DNA of 48,475 nucleotides from an uncultured Planctomycetaceae bacterium. Lineage in GTDB: Bacteria > Planctomycetota > Planctomycetia > Planctomycetales > Planctomycetaceae. Position numbers and translations under genes: made by a program. The stretch covers positions 1 through 48,475 of the forward strand of contig CAIYBH010000340.1 in the NCBI GenBank assembly GCA_903924405.1. Reading direction: 5' to 3'. The notes below the pieces were generated by a model, which saw only the letters and a program-made list of their open reading frames with translations, was not told where the DNA came from and did not search any database. Shown here piece after piece: positions 36,263 to 46,001 of this stretch; the stretch's first letter is position 1, and each line of letters starts with the position of its first letter.

Positions 36263-38398
36263 ATGAGCGGTTTCAGAAGGGCATGCGGGCGTTGCGGACA
36301 GACGGCGTGGTGGTCACTGGTGCTGTGGTTTCTGGCGACACCCCTGGCTGCTTCTGCGGGTTCAAGCCCCGCCTCGACAGAAACCAGAACCGTGGATGTG
36401 GTAATCTACGGAGCCACATCGGCCGGTGTGACCGCTGCCGTGCAGGTGGCGAGGATGGGACACTCGGTGATTCTGATTGAACCGGGGCGGCACGTCGGCG
36501 GCCTGACGTCTGGTGGGCTGGGATTCACAGACAGCGGCGACAAACGTGTCATTGGTGGTCTGGCACGGGAATTCTATCAGCGTGTTCGCCGGCACTATGA
36601 CAATCCCACTGCATGGCAGCAGGAAGCGGCACAGGACTACGCCCGATATCGCCCGACGGAAGACGCCATGTGGACATTTGAGCCGCGTGTGGCCGAACAG
36701 ATCCTGCAGGCCATGCTCAGCGAGGCTTCCGTTGAATTGCTCCTGCAGCAACGTCTGGATCGCAACATCGGCGTCCGCGTCGAGCAGGGACGAATTGTGG
36801 ATATTCGCATGGAATCCGGACTGATCCTGGCAGCATCTCAGTTCATCGACGCCACCTACGAAGGCGATCTGATGGCCGCGGCCGGGGTTCGTTACACCGT
36901 CGGGCGCGAGGCCAACTCCGTCTATAACGAAACGCTCAATGGAAATCAGGTGCAGGCCAACACCCACAACCATCGCTTCCTGAAGAAGGTGGATCCCTGG
37001 CGCATCCCCGGAGACCGCAGCAGCGGACTGCTCCCGGGTGCCGAAGACGCCACGGCCGGAATCGATGGGACCGGGGACGAACGCGTTCAGGCTTACTGTT
37101 TTCGAATGTGCATGTCGAATTCCCCGGCAAATCGACGGCCTTTTCCCAAACCGGACGGTTACAACGAACTGGATTATGAGTTGCTGCTGCGCAACTTTGA
37201 AGCCGGTGACCTGCGATTTCCCATGAAGCCGGACATGATGCCGAATCGGAAGACGGACACGAATAACAATTGCGCCGTGTCCACGGACTTCATCGGTGGC
37301 AACACCCACTATCCTGACGCGGACTATGCTGAACGTGAAGCCATCGTGCGGGCCCACGAACGCTACCAGAAAGGCCTGATGTGGACTCTGGCCAACCACC
37401 CGCGCGTTCCGGAACAGATTCGCCGCGAGATGGCGCAGTGGGGACTGCCGCTCGACGAATTCGTGGACAATGACAACTGGCCGCATCAACTTTACATTCG
37501 GGAAGCTCGGCGTTTGGTCAGCGACTATGTCGTGACCGAACGCGATTGCCGACGTGTCGTGATCGCTCCGGATTCCGTTGGCCTGGGCAGCTATAACATG
37601 GATTCTCACAATGTCCGCCGGTTCATCACCGCCGACGGGTTCATTCAGAATGAAGGAGACGTGCAGGTCTCTCCAGGTGGCGCCTATCTGATCAGTTACC
37701 GATCGTTGATCCCCGCCCGCGGGTCACTGACCAATCTGGGAGTGCCCGTGTGCCTGTCTTCTTCACACATCGCCTACGGCTCCATCCGTATGGAACCAGT
37801 CTTTATGGTTCTGGGGCAAAGCTCCGCGACCGCTGCTGTGCTCGCACTGCGCAACAACATCAGCCTTCAGGATGTCGCCTATCCCGCATTGCGGGACCAA
37901 TTGCTGAAGGACGGACAAGTACTGGATCTGCCTCCACAGTCTGCCCCACGAATCCTGATTTCAAAGGAATCGCTGCCGGGACTTGTGCTGGACAACGCAG
38001 AAGCCGTGCTGGAGGGCAACTGGGTGGCCAGCAGCTCGTCGCCAAACTACGTCGGCGCCGGCTATCTGCATGACGGCGATCTCGAAAAAGGTACCATGTC
38101 GGCCACATGGACACTGACAGCGCCAAAATCCGCCACGTTCCAGCTGAACCTCAGTTATTCCCCCGGTAACAATCGCTCCAACAGGGTTGTCGTGCAGGTT
38201 AATGTGGCTGACCAGAAACACTCTGTTCTGGTGAATCAGCAACAGAAGCCCACGATCGACGGTTTGTTTGTGCCACTGCGGACTCTGACCCTTCAGCAGG
38301 GCGAGAAACTGGTTGTCAGCATCAGTAACCGTGATACACAGGGACATGTGATCGTGGACGCTGTCCAGCTGGTCGAGGTTGCCAAAGATAACAACTGA
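36263..38398 (+). CDS. FAD-dependent oxidoreductase with golvesin-like C-terminal domain
   Basis: 711 residues; start ATG at 36263 with a strong GGGGGGAG site. A signal peptide or anchor (about 13-32) precedes an FAD-binding Rossmann segment VDVVIYGATSAGVTAAVQVARMG (about 44-66) with LIEPGRHVGGLTSGGLGFTD next. The middle part matches the FAD_oxidored family, with FIDATYEGDLMAAAGV and YREA-type regions. From about 575 the sequence is a beta-sandwich like the golvesin C-terminal/xanthan lyase-type domain (NWVASSSSPNYVGAGYLHDG). It is probably an exported enzyme acting on sugars or polymers; the substrate is unknown. Confidence 0.92.
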   Translation: MSGFRRACGRCGQTAWWSLVLWFLATPLAASAGSSPASTETRTVDVVIYGATSAGVTAAVQVARMGHSVILIEPGRHVGGLTSGGLGFTDSGDKRVIGGLAREFYQRVRRHYDNPTAWQQEAAQDYARYRPTEDAMWTFEPRVAEQILQAMLSEASVELLLQQRLDRNIGVRVEQGRIVDIRMESGLILAASQFIDATYEGDLMAAAGVRYTVGREANSVYNETLNGNQVQANTHNHRFLKKVDPWRIPGDRSSGLLPGAEDATAGIDGTGDERVQAYCFRMCMSNSPANRRPFPKPDGYNELDYELLLRNFEAGDLRFPMKPDMMPNRKTDTNNNCAVSTDFIGGNTHYPDADYAEREAIVRAHERYQKGLMWTLANHPRVPEQIRREMAQWGLPLDEFVDNDNWPHQLYIREARRLVSDYVVTERDCRRVVIAPDSVGLGSYNMDSHNVRRFITADGFIQNEGDVQVSPGGAYLISYRSLIPARGSLTNLGVPVCLSSSHIAYGSIRMEPVFMVLGQSSATAAVLALRNNISLQDVAYPALRDQLLKDGQVLDLPPQSAPRILISKESLPGLVLDNAEAVLEGNWVASSSSPNYVGAGYLHDGDLEKGTMSATWTLTAPKSATFQLNLSYSPGNNRSNRVVVQVNVADQKHSVLVNQQQKPTIDGLFVPLRTLTLQQGEKLVVSISNRDTQGHVIVDAVQLVEVAKDNN

Positions 38399-38420
38399 TC
38401 CGGTCAGATGATCGGCGTCA

Positions 38421-38756
38421 TCATTTGCGTCGTTGCCTTGGACGAAGCATGCGGTACAGCAGGATTCCCACAAGAATGGCAGGCAGGTACCACTTCAGAC
38501 GCTGCGCATAATGCACGGCGACGGCCAGCAGGATCAGTCGCATCGGACTGAAAATGGCCCACGCTGCGGGTCGCGTTTTTGTGGGAAAACACAACCACAA
38601 CGCCCCGAAGACAATTCCAATGCGAAAGGCCGATGCGGCCCACGCGGATCCCGGGGCCGCAAACAGAAACCCCAGCCCCGCGCTGCCAAGGCACAACAGA
38701 GTCACAATCCCCGTCATCTGTCGCCGCGATCGATAGAGTTCGTACTGGGTATTCAT
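38421..38756 (-). CDS. Small membrane protein, unknown function
   Basis: 111 residues from the start at 38756 (MNTQYELYRSRRQM); a longer frame to 38789 is less likely. Three to four hydrophobic segments are visible: TGIVTLLCLGSAGLGFLFA (about 15-33), ASAFRIGIVFGALWLCF, MRLILLAVAVHY and WYLPAILVGILLY, ending in a basic tail RPRQRRK. I do not recognise the family. It converges with the FAD oxidoreductase gene, with a 22-bp gap. It may be the last member of the ExbB/ExbD-type transcription unit, although 184 bp separate it from the gene upstream. Confidence 0.75.
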   Translation of the reverse strand: MNTQYELYRSRRQMTGIVTLLCLGSAGLGFLFAAPGSAWAASAFRIGIVFGALWLCFPTKTRPAAWAIFSPMRLILLAVAVHYAQRLKWYLPAILVGILLYRMLRPRQRRK

Positions 38757-38940
38757 GGCCCGATTGATTCCGTCACGACAAACCACCAATCACACTCGTA
38801 CATTAAAAACGTCGTTCAACCGCGAGGCCTGTCATAAATCGACTGCCGCCCCCTTCATCAGATCAGCACCGAATTGTCGCCAGCCGTCGGCCACCCGCAA
38901 CCCGTGTAACTCGTTAGTGCAGAAGAACAAAAGCACCAGT

Positions 38941-39525
38941 TCAGGGCACAGTCTCTGCCGGCATCAGAATCGCATCGTCCAGCAATCCGACCGATTTGAG
39001 GATCTCCCGCAGATCATTTTCGGCAGACGGGCGGGCGGTTTCGCGTCGCAGGATTCGGACACGAATGCCGTTGGTATCGCCCGGCGCTCGGGCAGCCAAC
39101 TCAGCAATCCTGGCCAGTGGCGAAGGTCGGAACAGCGGCGTCGGTGTGGCGGCGATCTGAATCAGAAACTGCCGCTCGTCAATCAGCACGCTCAGCACCT
39201 GCGAGGCAAGGGCACTGCGTTCGTCCGATGTCAGATCATCGTCGTCCCCCGATAGCCCGCGAGGCTGTGCCGTTGACCGATCCGAGTCCGCCGAGGCCGA
39301 CGTCGCATCATCACTGGCAGCGACGGACGTCCGGTCCTGCGCACCGTCTGAGCCTTCGCCTGCATCACCAGCCCCACCGGAACCACCCGGTCCAAATCCT
39401 CGCAGCAGCAGAAACGCCAGCATGCCGAGGGCAATCGCCCCGACCCCGACGCCGGCTTTTGTGGTGCCGCGGACAACTTTTCCGGGAACCTGCTGAAGTT
39501 TGAATCCTGGCGGAGTCTGAACCAT
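38941..39525 (-). CDS. Single-pass membrane protein downstream of the ExbB/ExbD pair
   Basis: 194 residues from the start at 39525, which has AGGA eight bases upstream; an ATG at 39534 adds three residues. One helix (GVGVGAIALGMLAFLLLRGF, about 25-44) is followed by a Gly/Asp/Ser-rich linker and a small alpha/beta domain (about 98-190) including ERQFLIQIAAT and ILKSVGLLDDAILMPAE. The last part loosely resembles the periplasmic domain of ExbD proteins. I cannot name a family. The spacing to the ExbD-like gene is about 40 bp, so it is almost certainly in the same operon and is a candidate partner of the motor. Confidence 0.8.
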   Translation of the reverse strand: MVQTPPGFKLQQVPGKVVRGTTKAGVGVGAIALGMLAFLLLRGFGPGGSGGAGDAGEGSDGAQDRTSVAASDDATSASADSDRSTAQPRGLSGDDDDLTSDERSALASQVLSVLIDERQFLIQIAATPTPLFRPSPLARIAELAARAPGDTNGIRVRILRRETARPSAENDLREILKSVGLLDDAILMPAETVP

Positions 39526-39564
39526 GTGCACCATCCTGCCACTGTCTGCGGAACCTGTCGGCCG

Positions 39565-40329
39565 TTACCGGGCTGCGTCGAAAATCGGACCTTCCGGACG
39601 ATAACCGATGACGGAGAAATCATACCAGCGAATTCCGGCGGAATCGCGTCGCAGCAGTTCCAGAAGTCGCGGAATTCCCCGCGTCGCCTTCTGGCGAGCT
39701 CCCAACTGGGCATCTCCCCAGGTCAACAGCACCAGCACCAGATTGCGAGGGTCCCCAAAACTCTTGCCGGCCTCAAACAGCCGCGTGGCAAACTCCTCCT
39801 CGGTGCCGTAGTCAATGGTGGCAGATCGCTGACCATCGCGAATCTGTGCCTTCCCGTTTGCCTCGATGTGCACTTCCCACAGACTGACATGCTTCTGCAT
39901 CTCATCCACCTGCAGCAGAAAGCGAAACAGCTCCGCTCCCTTCAGGGGCATCTGCGTTTGCAGGTGATCCGTCGCCGCCTGCAGACGAGCCGCGTCATCA
40001 GTTCGCCCGGCAGCACGCAGCGCCGTGATTTCCCGAACAGCCTGCTCCGGCAGATTCAGAGTCCTTGACAGGAGTTCCGCGACCGCCGTGTGCTGACTGC
40101 TGAGACTGCGTACTCGCGATTCCCACGCCTCCTGCAATCGTCCCTGCTGCTGTTGAAACTCCTGCTCAAGCTCAGCACGCTGACGAACCAACTGCTCCCG
40201 TTCCGCCTGCAGCTCTTCTTCGGCCACCACCGACCGATTGCGATTTTCCAGGTACTGCGAAAACATCACAATCAGCATCAGGTCCAGCAGCGGAGTCAGC
40301 TGCAATGCCAGTCTTCGACGACTCATCAT
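39565..40329 (-). CDS. ExbD/TolR-type proton-motor protein with coiled coil
   Basis: 254 residues, longer than E. coli ExbD (141). The N-terminal helix LQLTPLLDLMLIVMFSQYL carries an Asp at the position of the proton-relaying Asp of ExbD/TolR. An acidic/Gln-rich coiled coil follows (about 33-75: EEELQAEREQLVRQRAELEQ), then a periplasmic domain with VHIEANGKAQIRDGQRSATI and VLVLLTWGDAQLG. It overlaps the ExbB-like gene by four bases (ATGA), a sign of translational coupling. Together they should form an inner-membrane proton channel driving an envelope protein; no TonB or Tol protein is encoded here. Confidence 0.9.
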   Translation of the reverse strand: MMSRRRLALQLTPLLDLMLIVMFSQYLENRNRSVVAEEELQAEREQLVRQRAELEQEFQQQQGRLQEAWESRVRSLSSQHTAVAELLSRTLNLPEQAVREITALRAAGRTDDAARLQAATDHLQTQMPLKGAELFRFLLQVDEMQKHVSLWEVHIEANGKAQIRDGQRSATIDYGTEEEFATRLFEAGKSFGDPRNLVLVLLTWGDAQLGARQKATRGIPRLLELLRRDSAGIRWYDFSVIGYRPEGPIFDAAR

Positions 40330-41018
40330 GATTGCGTCGACTCCTGCGAACGGATCGACATCCGCAGCTCACGCTTCGCCCGCGCGACCATGTCGCGAAT
40401 CGCCGCGCGACATTCCGTCAGCCGGGCAAAGCGAACCTCCTGCAGACTGCTGACAAACATCAGAATCACCGCCGCAAACAGACCGGCAAACGTCGACCAG
40501 ATGGAATCCCCGAAGCGTTCCATCACCAGATTCACCGAGGCCCGGGTGGCTCCTGAGGAATCTGCCTGCAACGCAGATCCGATCGCCAGCACCGTCCCCA
40601 GCACACCACTCAGCGGATAGGCTTCAATCATGGTGCGTGCCGTGTGCGATGCCGTCTCAAACTGCAACGAATCCAGGTACGCTCGCTTTTCGTCGAGGAT
40701 CTGCAGTCGCTCCAGACACTGCACACGGTCGTCCACTCGCGATGGATCCGAAAGTACGTCATTCACATCCTGGACAAACGCATCAATCTGAGCCGGCAGC
40801 GGCACACTGCGATCCAGCACACTGCGATGGCGCAGCGTGCGTGTGTAATCGTCCAGTGTCGCCGCCAGCGTCTGCAGGTCGCGACCACACCACACCCGCA
40901 GCACACCGAAATACAGCAGGTGCAGCACTGCAAATCCCACAATGACCGGAGTCGAGAGGCTGGAAAAAAACTGCAGCCATTCGCCCACATTGCCGGTGGT
41001 TGGTATCTGGACTGGCAT
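40326..41018 (-). CDS. ExbB/TolQ/MotA-type proton channel protein
   Basis: 230 residues with three membrane helices, at about 21-42, 129-149 (YPLSGVLGTVLAIGSALQA) and 170-190 (STFAGLFAAVILMFVSSLQ), the ExbB/TolQ layout. A cytoplasmic loop lies between helices 1 and 2. It is the first gene of a tight - strand set with the ExbD-like protein (4-bp overlap). A GGGGAA site precedes the start at 41018. Family function: the pentameric proton channel that energises outer-membrane transport, envelope stability or gliding; the specific job is not shown. Confidence 0.9.
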   Translation of the reverse strand: MPVQIPTTGNVGEWLQFFSSLSTPVIVGFAVLHLLYFGVLRVWCGRDLQTLAATLDDYTRTLRHRSVLDRSVPLPAQIDAFVQDVNDVLSDPSRVDDRVQCLERLQILDEKRAYLDSLQFETASHTARTMIEAYPLSGVLGTVLAIGSALQADSSGATRASVNLVMERFGDSIWSTFAGLFAAVILMFVSSLQEVRFARLTECRAAIRDMVARAKRELRMSIRSQESTQS

Positions 41019-41482
41019 GAACTCTGGTTCCCCGAAAAATCAACCCCCGAACCCGCAATATCCCGGCCATTTGTCCGCACAAACGCACTGCCGGCACCGA
41101 ACAACGCGTCGCACGTGCCCAGGCATCTGTCGGCACTCTGCCTCAAAACGGCATTCGCCGCTCCACAAAGATAACAGAGCCGCCGGGGGGCGTCGCAATG
41201 GCAATCCGCCCGGATCGTGGCAATTGGTACCGATCCACCGTTCCGGGCATTTCTCGGTCAGCGGTCATTTCCCCGAAGCCGCAGATCTACCCGCCTTTCC
41301 ACACCGCGGGCGTCGCCCATGGCGGAACTCGCTGAGAACGACTAAAGTGAATGAAGTCTGTCAGCCCCCTCACCGGGTGACGACAGGACCACACGATACC
41401 ACACTTAGCTCCTGAATCGGGTTTGCAGTCACCTGCCAACACGCATCATGGACCAGGTCTCTGAACAGAAAAAGGTTCGGGT
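41019..41482. other. Divergent intergenic region, 464 bp
   Basis: This lies between the ExbB-like gene (-) and the amidohydrolase gene (+). Short open frames here overlap or are antisense to the ends of neighbours and show no domain. I see no repeat or clear promoter; the ribosome-binding site AAGG lies before 41483. Confidence 0.4.
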
Positions 41483-43216
41483 ATGAAACATGGAATGCAG
41501 ACGCTGACGGCGCTGACGCTGCTACTGTTCACTCTGAATCGCAATGCTGCTCAGGATGCCGACCTGATCGTCACCAACGCAAAAATTGTCACGGTGAACG
41601 CCCAATTTGACGTGCAGCAGGCCATGGCGATTCGCGGTGACCGAATCCTGGCAGTCGGCACACCGGAACAGATGCGTCCCTATCAGGGAATCGCGACGCA
41701 GCAACTCGATCTGCAGGGGCGGATGGTTCTTCCCGGGCTGATTGATTCGCATGTGCACGCGACCGGCGCGTCCGTTTTTGAATTCGATCATCCCATCCCG
41801 GAAATGGAAACGCTCGCCGATGTCCTCCGCTATATTCAGTCGCGTGCTGATGCGTTGGAGGATGGACAGTGGATCAGCGTGAACCAGGTATTCATCACTC
41901 GCCTGAGGGATCAGCGTTTTCCGACTCGTGCCGAGCTGGATCAGGTTGCCCCAAAAAATCCGGTCTGCTTCCGCACCGGGCCTGATGCAGCCCTGAACTC
42001 GCTGGCGCTCAAACTGAATAGCATCGATCGAAACTTCGAAATCACAGATGGCCAGCCCGGGAAAATTGAAAAGGATCCGGCCACCGGAGAACCCACAGGG
42101 GTCATTCGATCGGGTGCCCGCTTTATCAAAATGACGTCCGCCGAAAAGAGCCCGAACGTCACGGAACAGAAGGCGCGCCTCCGGCAACTGCTCGCGGATT
42201 ACAATGCCGTGGGCATCACCGGCATCGTTCAGCGCAGCGCCGATTCCGCGGCACTGGATCTGTTTCAAAGTCTGCTGGAGGAAAATCAGCTGACGTGCCG
42301 CACCTTTCTCTGCTGGAGCATCTCTCCAGCAGGAGAATGGTCGGAGGTCGAGGCACGCATTCGACAGGCGGCAAGCCACCCCGCACACACCTACAACAAC
42401 ATGCTGTGGCTGCGGGGCGTCAAAGTCTTTCTGGATGGCGGCATGCTCACCGGAAGCGCCTGGATGCGCGAACCGTGGGGTGTCAGCACCATCTACTCCA
42501 TCACCGACCCGGAATATCGCGGGGTGCTGATGATCGAACCGGAACGTCTGTATCAGATTGCCCGCTGCTGCCTCGAAAATGATCTGCAGATCACAGCCCA
42601 CTCCGCCGGTGACGGCGCCGTTCAGGCACTGATCGATGCTTACCGCCGCGTGAATGAAGACTTTCCCATTCGAGACAAACGGCCGTGCATCACGCACTGC
42701 AATTTTATGAGCCCGGAAGCGATCGCCAGCATGCGGGAACTGGGAATCGTCGCCGATATTCAGCCCGTCTGGCTCTACCTCGATGGAAAAACTCTCAGCC
42801 GCCAGTTCGGCGAACGACGGACTCGCTGGTTTCACCCGTATCGCACACTGTTTGAACAGGGTGTGATGGCCGGCGGTGGATCTGACCACATGCAGAAAAT
42901 CGGCAGCCTGCGATCACTGAATCCCTACAACCCTTTTCTGGGCATGTGGACCATGCTCGTCCGTCAACCCCGCTGGACCGACGTTCCCCTGCACCCCGAA
43001 GAATGCGTCTCCCGGGAACAGGCCATCCGCTTCTACACACTCAACAACGCATGGCTGACGTTTGAAGAACAGGAAAAAGGTTCCCTCGAACCAGGGAAGC
43101 TGGCCGACTTCATCGTGCTCGATCGAGACCTGTTGCAATGCCCGGTGGACGAAGTGCGACAGACACAGGTTGAACAGACCTGGCTGGGCGGTCGACGCGT
43201 TTTTCCCGCTCCCTGA
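41483..43216 (+). CDS. Exported amidohydrolase (YtcJ-like)
   Basis: 577 residues. A signal peptide (about 1-23) precedes the typical N-terminal beta-sandwich ADLIVTNAKIVTVNAQFD. The metal site is LIDSHVHATG (H90, H92), with KVFLDGGMLTGSAW, ITAHSAGDGAV, CITHCNF and GGGSDH supplying the Lys, His and Asp ligands of a binuclear-type site. C-terminal GKLADFIVLDRDL is the family end. YtcJ-like enzymes hydrolyse amide or cyclic amide bonds; the substrate is unknown. Divergently transcribed from the ExbB-like operon. It converges with hrpB, with 106 bp between. Confidence 0.93.
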   Translation: MKHGMQTLTALTLLLFTLNRNAAQDADLIVTNAKIVTVNAQFDVQQAMAIRGDRILAVGTPEQMRPYQGIATQQLDLQGRMVLPGLIDSHVHATGASVFEFDHPIPEMETLADVLRYIQSRADALEDGQWISVNQVFITRLRDQRFPTRAELDQVAPKNPVCFRTGPDAALNSLALKLNSIDRNFEITDGQPGKIEKDPATGEPTGVIRSGARFIKMTSAEKSPNVTEQKARLRQLLADYNAVGITGIVQRSADSAALDLFQSLLEENQLTCRTFLCWSISPAGEWSEVEARIRQAASHPAHTYNNMLWLRGVKVFLDGGMLTGSAWMREPWGVSTIYSITDPEYRGVLMIEPERLYQIARCCLENDLQITAHSAGDGAVQALIDAYRRVNEDFPIRDKRPCITHCNFMSPEAIASMRELGIVADIQPVWLYLDGKTLSRQFGERRTRWFHPYRTLFEQGVMAGGGSDHMQKIGSLRSLNPYNPFLGMWTMLVRQPRWTDVPLHPEECVSREQAIRFYTLNNAWLTFEEQEKGSLEPGKLADFIVLDRDLLQCPVDEVRQTQVEQTWLGGRRVFPAP

Positions 43217-43322
43217 GCCGCCCCGCAACCGCCGCGGATCAATTACGTCGCAGACCCTCAGACAGGAAGGTCCGCCCGGAGAAGCCGACTGCAATGCAGA
43301 CACGTCAGCAGCGACCTTGCCA

Positions 43323-45878
43323 TTATCCCTTCCGTACCGCCTGCGCCGTCAATGGATCATCAGGCCATGCGTGTTTGGGATATCGACGCTTCAGATCTTT
43401 TTTCACATCCTGATAGGTGTTGGCCCAGAAACTGGCCAGATCATCGGTGACCTGCTGCGGTCGATAATTCGGCGCCAGCATATGCAGCAGGACCGGAATT
43501 CGCCCTCCAGCAATCCGCGGCGTTTGAGTCATGCCGAACAGTTCCTGAATCCGCACCGCCAGAATGGGTGGCCGTCCCGCCTCGTACTGAAGTCGTATCC
43601 GACTGCCACTGGGAACCAGCAACTTCTCCGGGACTTCCTCATCCAGCCGCTGCTGCAGTTTCCAGTCCAGTCGCGCCTGCAGAGTCTGAATCCACGGCGC
43701 CGACTGCAGTTCCGCCACAGAACGCCGGCCTGCACACAACTCACGCAGCACTTCCAGCACAGCCGCTTCATCAAACGAGGGAATCGGCAGTTCGGGCATC
43801 CACTGCTGCCAACAACGAACGCGTGCCAGAAATCCCGTCACGGTCTCGTCGTCAGCCGGAAAAATTGTCTGCAAGTGTGAGGCCGTGGCGTGATACAGCA
43901 CCTCCGCCGCCCGCGCTACGTCAGCAATCCGTGCGGGCGTCTCTTCCAGGACCAGGTCACCGAAACACTGCCGACGACGGGCAACCACTTCCTTCCGCGA
44001 CGGATGAAAAAATAATTCCTCGGTCTCCTGCAATGCTGCGGTCGGCAGCCACTCCAACTGGACCTCGGACGCCTGACGCACCAGCGCATCTGTGCCGGCT
44101 CCATCGATGTCGACGCACAGAAACAGCGGAGTCCTGCGGACGGCTGAACGCGGACCACAACGCACCCCTCGTCCGCCCACCATCAAACCCTTGTCGCCAC
44201 CAGCATCCCGACGACGCGCGACTCGGTCCGGAAACCCAGCCACCAGCGCACGCAGAAGGACGGTGTCCGATTCCTCACGCGTCTGCGGTGTCGTCGCACT
44301 GCGACCAACCCCCGTGTCGCGAATCAGACGCTGCAACTGCTCGGCTACCGTGCGGATATTTGCCGCCGCATTCCGATTGATCTCGCCGCACACCGAATGC
44401 TGCTGACGATGCTCAAACCAGTCCTCAACCGCATGCAGTCGGTCCAGTACGTCGGACCGCGAATGGCGAATGGCGGTCGTCTGAATCGCCGGCGAACGCC
44501 CCGCCCGCGAATCTCCGCCGCCCCGCAGAAAGGGGTCTCGCTCGGTCAACAACGCGGCCATGAGGCAGGCCCGCGATGTTTCCCCGTTTTCAGCGGCGTC
44601 CAGCAACAAAGCTGCGATCCGCGGCGCCGCTGGCAGACTGGCCAGCACCCGCCCGCGACGTGTCAGTCCCGATTCGCCCACAGCCCCCAGTAACCGCAGT
44701 AGACTGAGCGCATGATCCAGCAGGCTTTCCGGCGGTCGCTCAAACCACGGAAATGCCCGCACGTCGGCCTCTCCCCACGCCATCAGTCGCAGCACCGCAC
44801 CAGACAAGTCCACACGATGCAACTCCGCCAGTTCATACTCCGGTCGTCGACGCTGACTGCTTTCGTCCCAAAGGCGCAGACACAACCCCGGACGCGTCCG
44901 GCCAGCGCGCCCCGCCCGCTGGTTTGATGAGGCACGTGAGACCGGCACGAGGTCCAGTTGATCCAGCCCCGTGTCCGCATCAAACATCATCTGCCGCGCA
45001 TAACCGGAATCCACCACCGCCGTGACACCTTCGATCGTGACTGAGGTCTCAGCCACATTCGTCGCAAGAATCAACTTGCGACGAGTAGAAGGCGCCAGCA
45101 CCCGATCCTGATCCTGCAGCGGCATGTCCCCGAACAAGGGAAGTATGTCCATGCCCCGCCGCTGGGCGAGCGATTCCAGTTCGCCGGCTGTTCGATAGAT
45201 TTCTCCCACACCCGGAAGAAAGACCAGCACGTCGCCTTCTGTGTCATCCAGCACGGCGCGAACACCGTCCGCCGCCTGCAACGGTATGGATTGACGCTCC
45301 TGCCGCCCCGCGTAACGAATCTCCACCGGGTACAAACGTCCTTCACTGACCACAATCGGGCAGTCCCCCAGAAAGGCAGCGATCGGTGCCGGCTCCATTG
45401 TGGCCGACATCACCACCAGCCTCAGATCCGGACGGACGGTCTGCTGAATTCGGCGTACCATGGCTAACGCCAGGTCACTGTCGAGCCGCCTTTCGTGGAA
45501 TTCATCAAAGACCACCAGACTGACGTCTTCAAGAAACGGATCATCCTGCAGTCGACGCAGCAGAACGCCTTCTGTGACGACCAGAATACGTGTCGCTGCT
45601 GATACCGCTTCTTCAAAACGCACCCGAAATCCGACCGTCTGCCCGAGCCGCTCCTGACGTTCCGAGGCAATCCGCGCAGCCGCTGTCCGCGCCGCGATCC
45701 GACGCGGCTCCAGCATCAGAATCTGACCCGTCCCGGCCAACCCGGATTCCAGCAACGCCGGCGGGACCCGCGTCGTCTTGCCGGCGCCGGCGGGTGCTTT
45801 TAACACCACGCAGCCGGCGGTTTTCAGAACCTCCACCAGTTCTGGCAGGCAATCGTCTACGGGAAGATGAATTCGCAT
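43323..45878 (-). CDS. hrpB: ATP-dependent RNA helicase HrpB
   Basis: 851 residues from the start at 45878 (MRIHLPVDDCLPELVEVL), with AGGGGCGG upstream; in-frame codons up to 45920 add 14 residues. DEAH-box motifs: APAGAGKTT (motif I, 31-36), EPRRIAARTAA (Ia), DEFHERR (motif II, 125-131; DEFH rather than DEAH, as is usual for HrpB), VMSATM (III) and QRAGRAGRT (VI). The HrpB-specific C-terminal domain is complete (RIAGGRIPVLLHMLAPNYRPQQVT, then YQDVKKDLKRRYPKHAWPDDP). It is a DExH helicase of unclear cellular role. A terminator upstream belongs to the next gene. Confidence 0.96.
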   Translation of the reverse strand: MRIHLPVDDCLPELVEVLKTAGCVVLKAPAGAGKTTRVPPALLESGLAGTGQILMLEPRRIAARTAAARIASERQERLGQTVGFRVRFEEAVSAATRILVVTEGVLLRRLQDDPFLEDVSLVVFDEFHERRLDSDLALAMVRRIQQTVRPDLRLVVMSATMEPAPIAAFLGDCPIVVSEGRLYPVEIRYAGRQERQSIPLQAADGVRAVLDDTEGDVLVFLPGVGEIYRTAGELESLAQRRGMDILPLFGDMPLQDQDRVLAPSTRRKLILATNVAETSVTIEGVTAVVDSGYARQMMFDADTGLDQLDLVPVSRASSNQRAGRAGRTRPGLCLRLWDESSQRRRPEYELAELHRVDLSGAVLRLMAWGEADVRAFPWFERPPESLLDHALSLLRLLGAVGESGLTRRGRVLASLPAAPRIAALLLDAAENGETSRACLMAALLTERDPFLRGGGDSRAGRSPAIQTTAIRHSRSDVLDRLHAVEDWFEHRQQHSVCGEINRNAAANIRTVAEQLQRLIRDTGVGRSATTPQTREESDTVLLRALVAGFPDRVARRRDAGGDKGLMVGGRGVRCGPRSAVRRTPLFLCVDIDGAGTDALVRQASEVQLEWLPTAALQETEELFFHPSRKEVVARRRQCFGDLVLEETPARIADVARAAEVLYHATASHLQTIFPADDETVTGFLARVRCWQQWMPELPIPSFDEAAVLEVLRELCAGRRSVAELQSAPWIQTLQARLDWKLQQRLDEEVPEKLLVPSGSRIRLQYEAGRPPILAVRIQELFGMTQTPRIAGGRIPVLLHMLAPNYRPQQVTDDLASFWANTYQDVKKDLKRRYPKHAWPDDPLTAQAVRKG

Positions 45879-45937
45879 GACCGCCCCTGAAACCCGAAAA
45901 CTGAAAACTGAAAACCTCAACCCGCTCCGGGCTCAGA

Positions 45938-45974
45938 ATGCGAAAGACCCGAAGCTGCAACGCAGCTTCGGGTC
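45938..45974 (-). terminator. Terminator of the TIM-barrel gene
   Basis: A perfect 13-bp stem GACCCGAAGCTGC/GCAGCTTCGGGTC (45946-45958 and 45962-45974) with a 3-base loop is followed on the - strand by TTTCGCATT. It lies 28 bp past the stop of the TIM-barrel gene and just before hrpB, so it separates the two. Confidence 0.85.
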
Positions 45975-46001
45975 CGCTGAGAACACTCTGACACAAAAAA
46001 A

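Noticed and set aside
36362..37609. 415-codon - strand open frame
   Set aside because: Antisense to the FAD oxidoreductase, which carries the real Rossmann and family motifs.
41522..42889. 455-codon - strand open frame
   Set aside because: Antisense to the amidohydrolase, whose metal ligands are all on the + strand frame.
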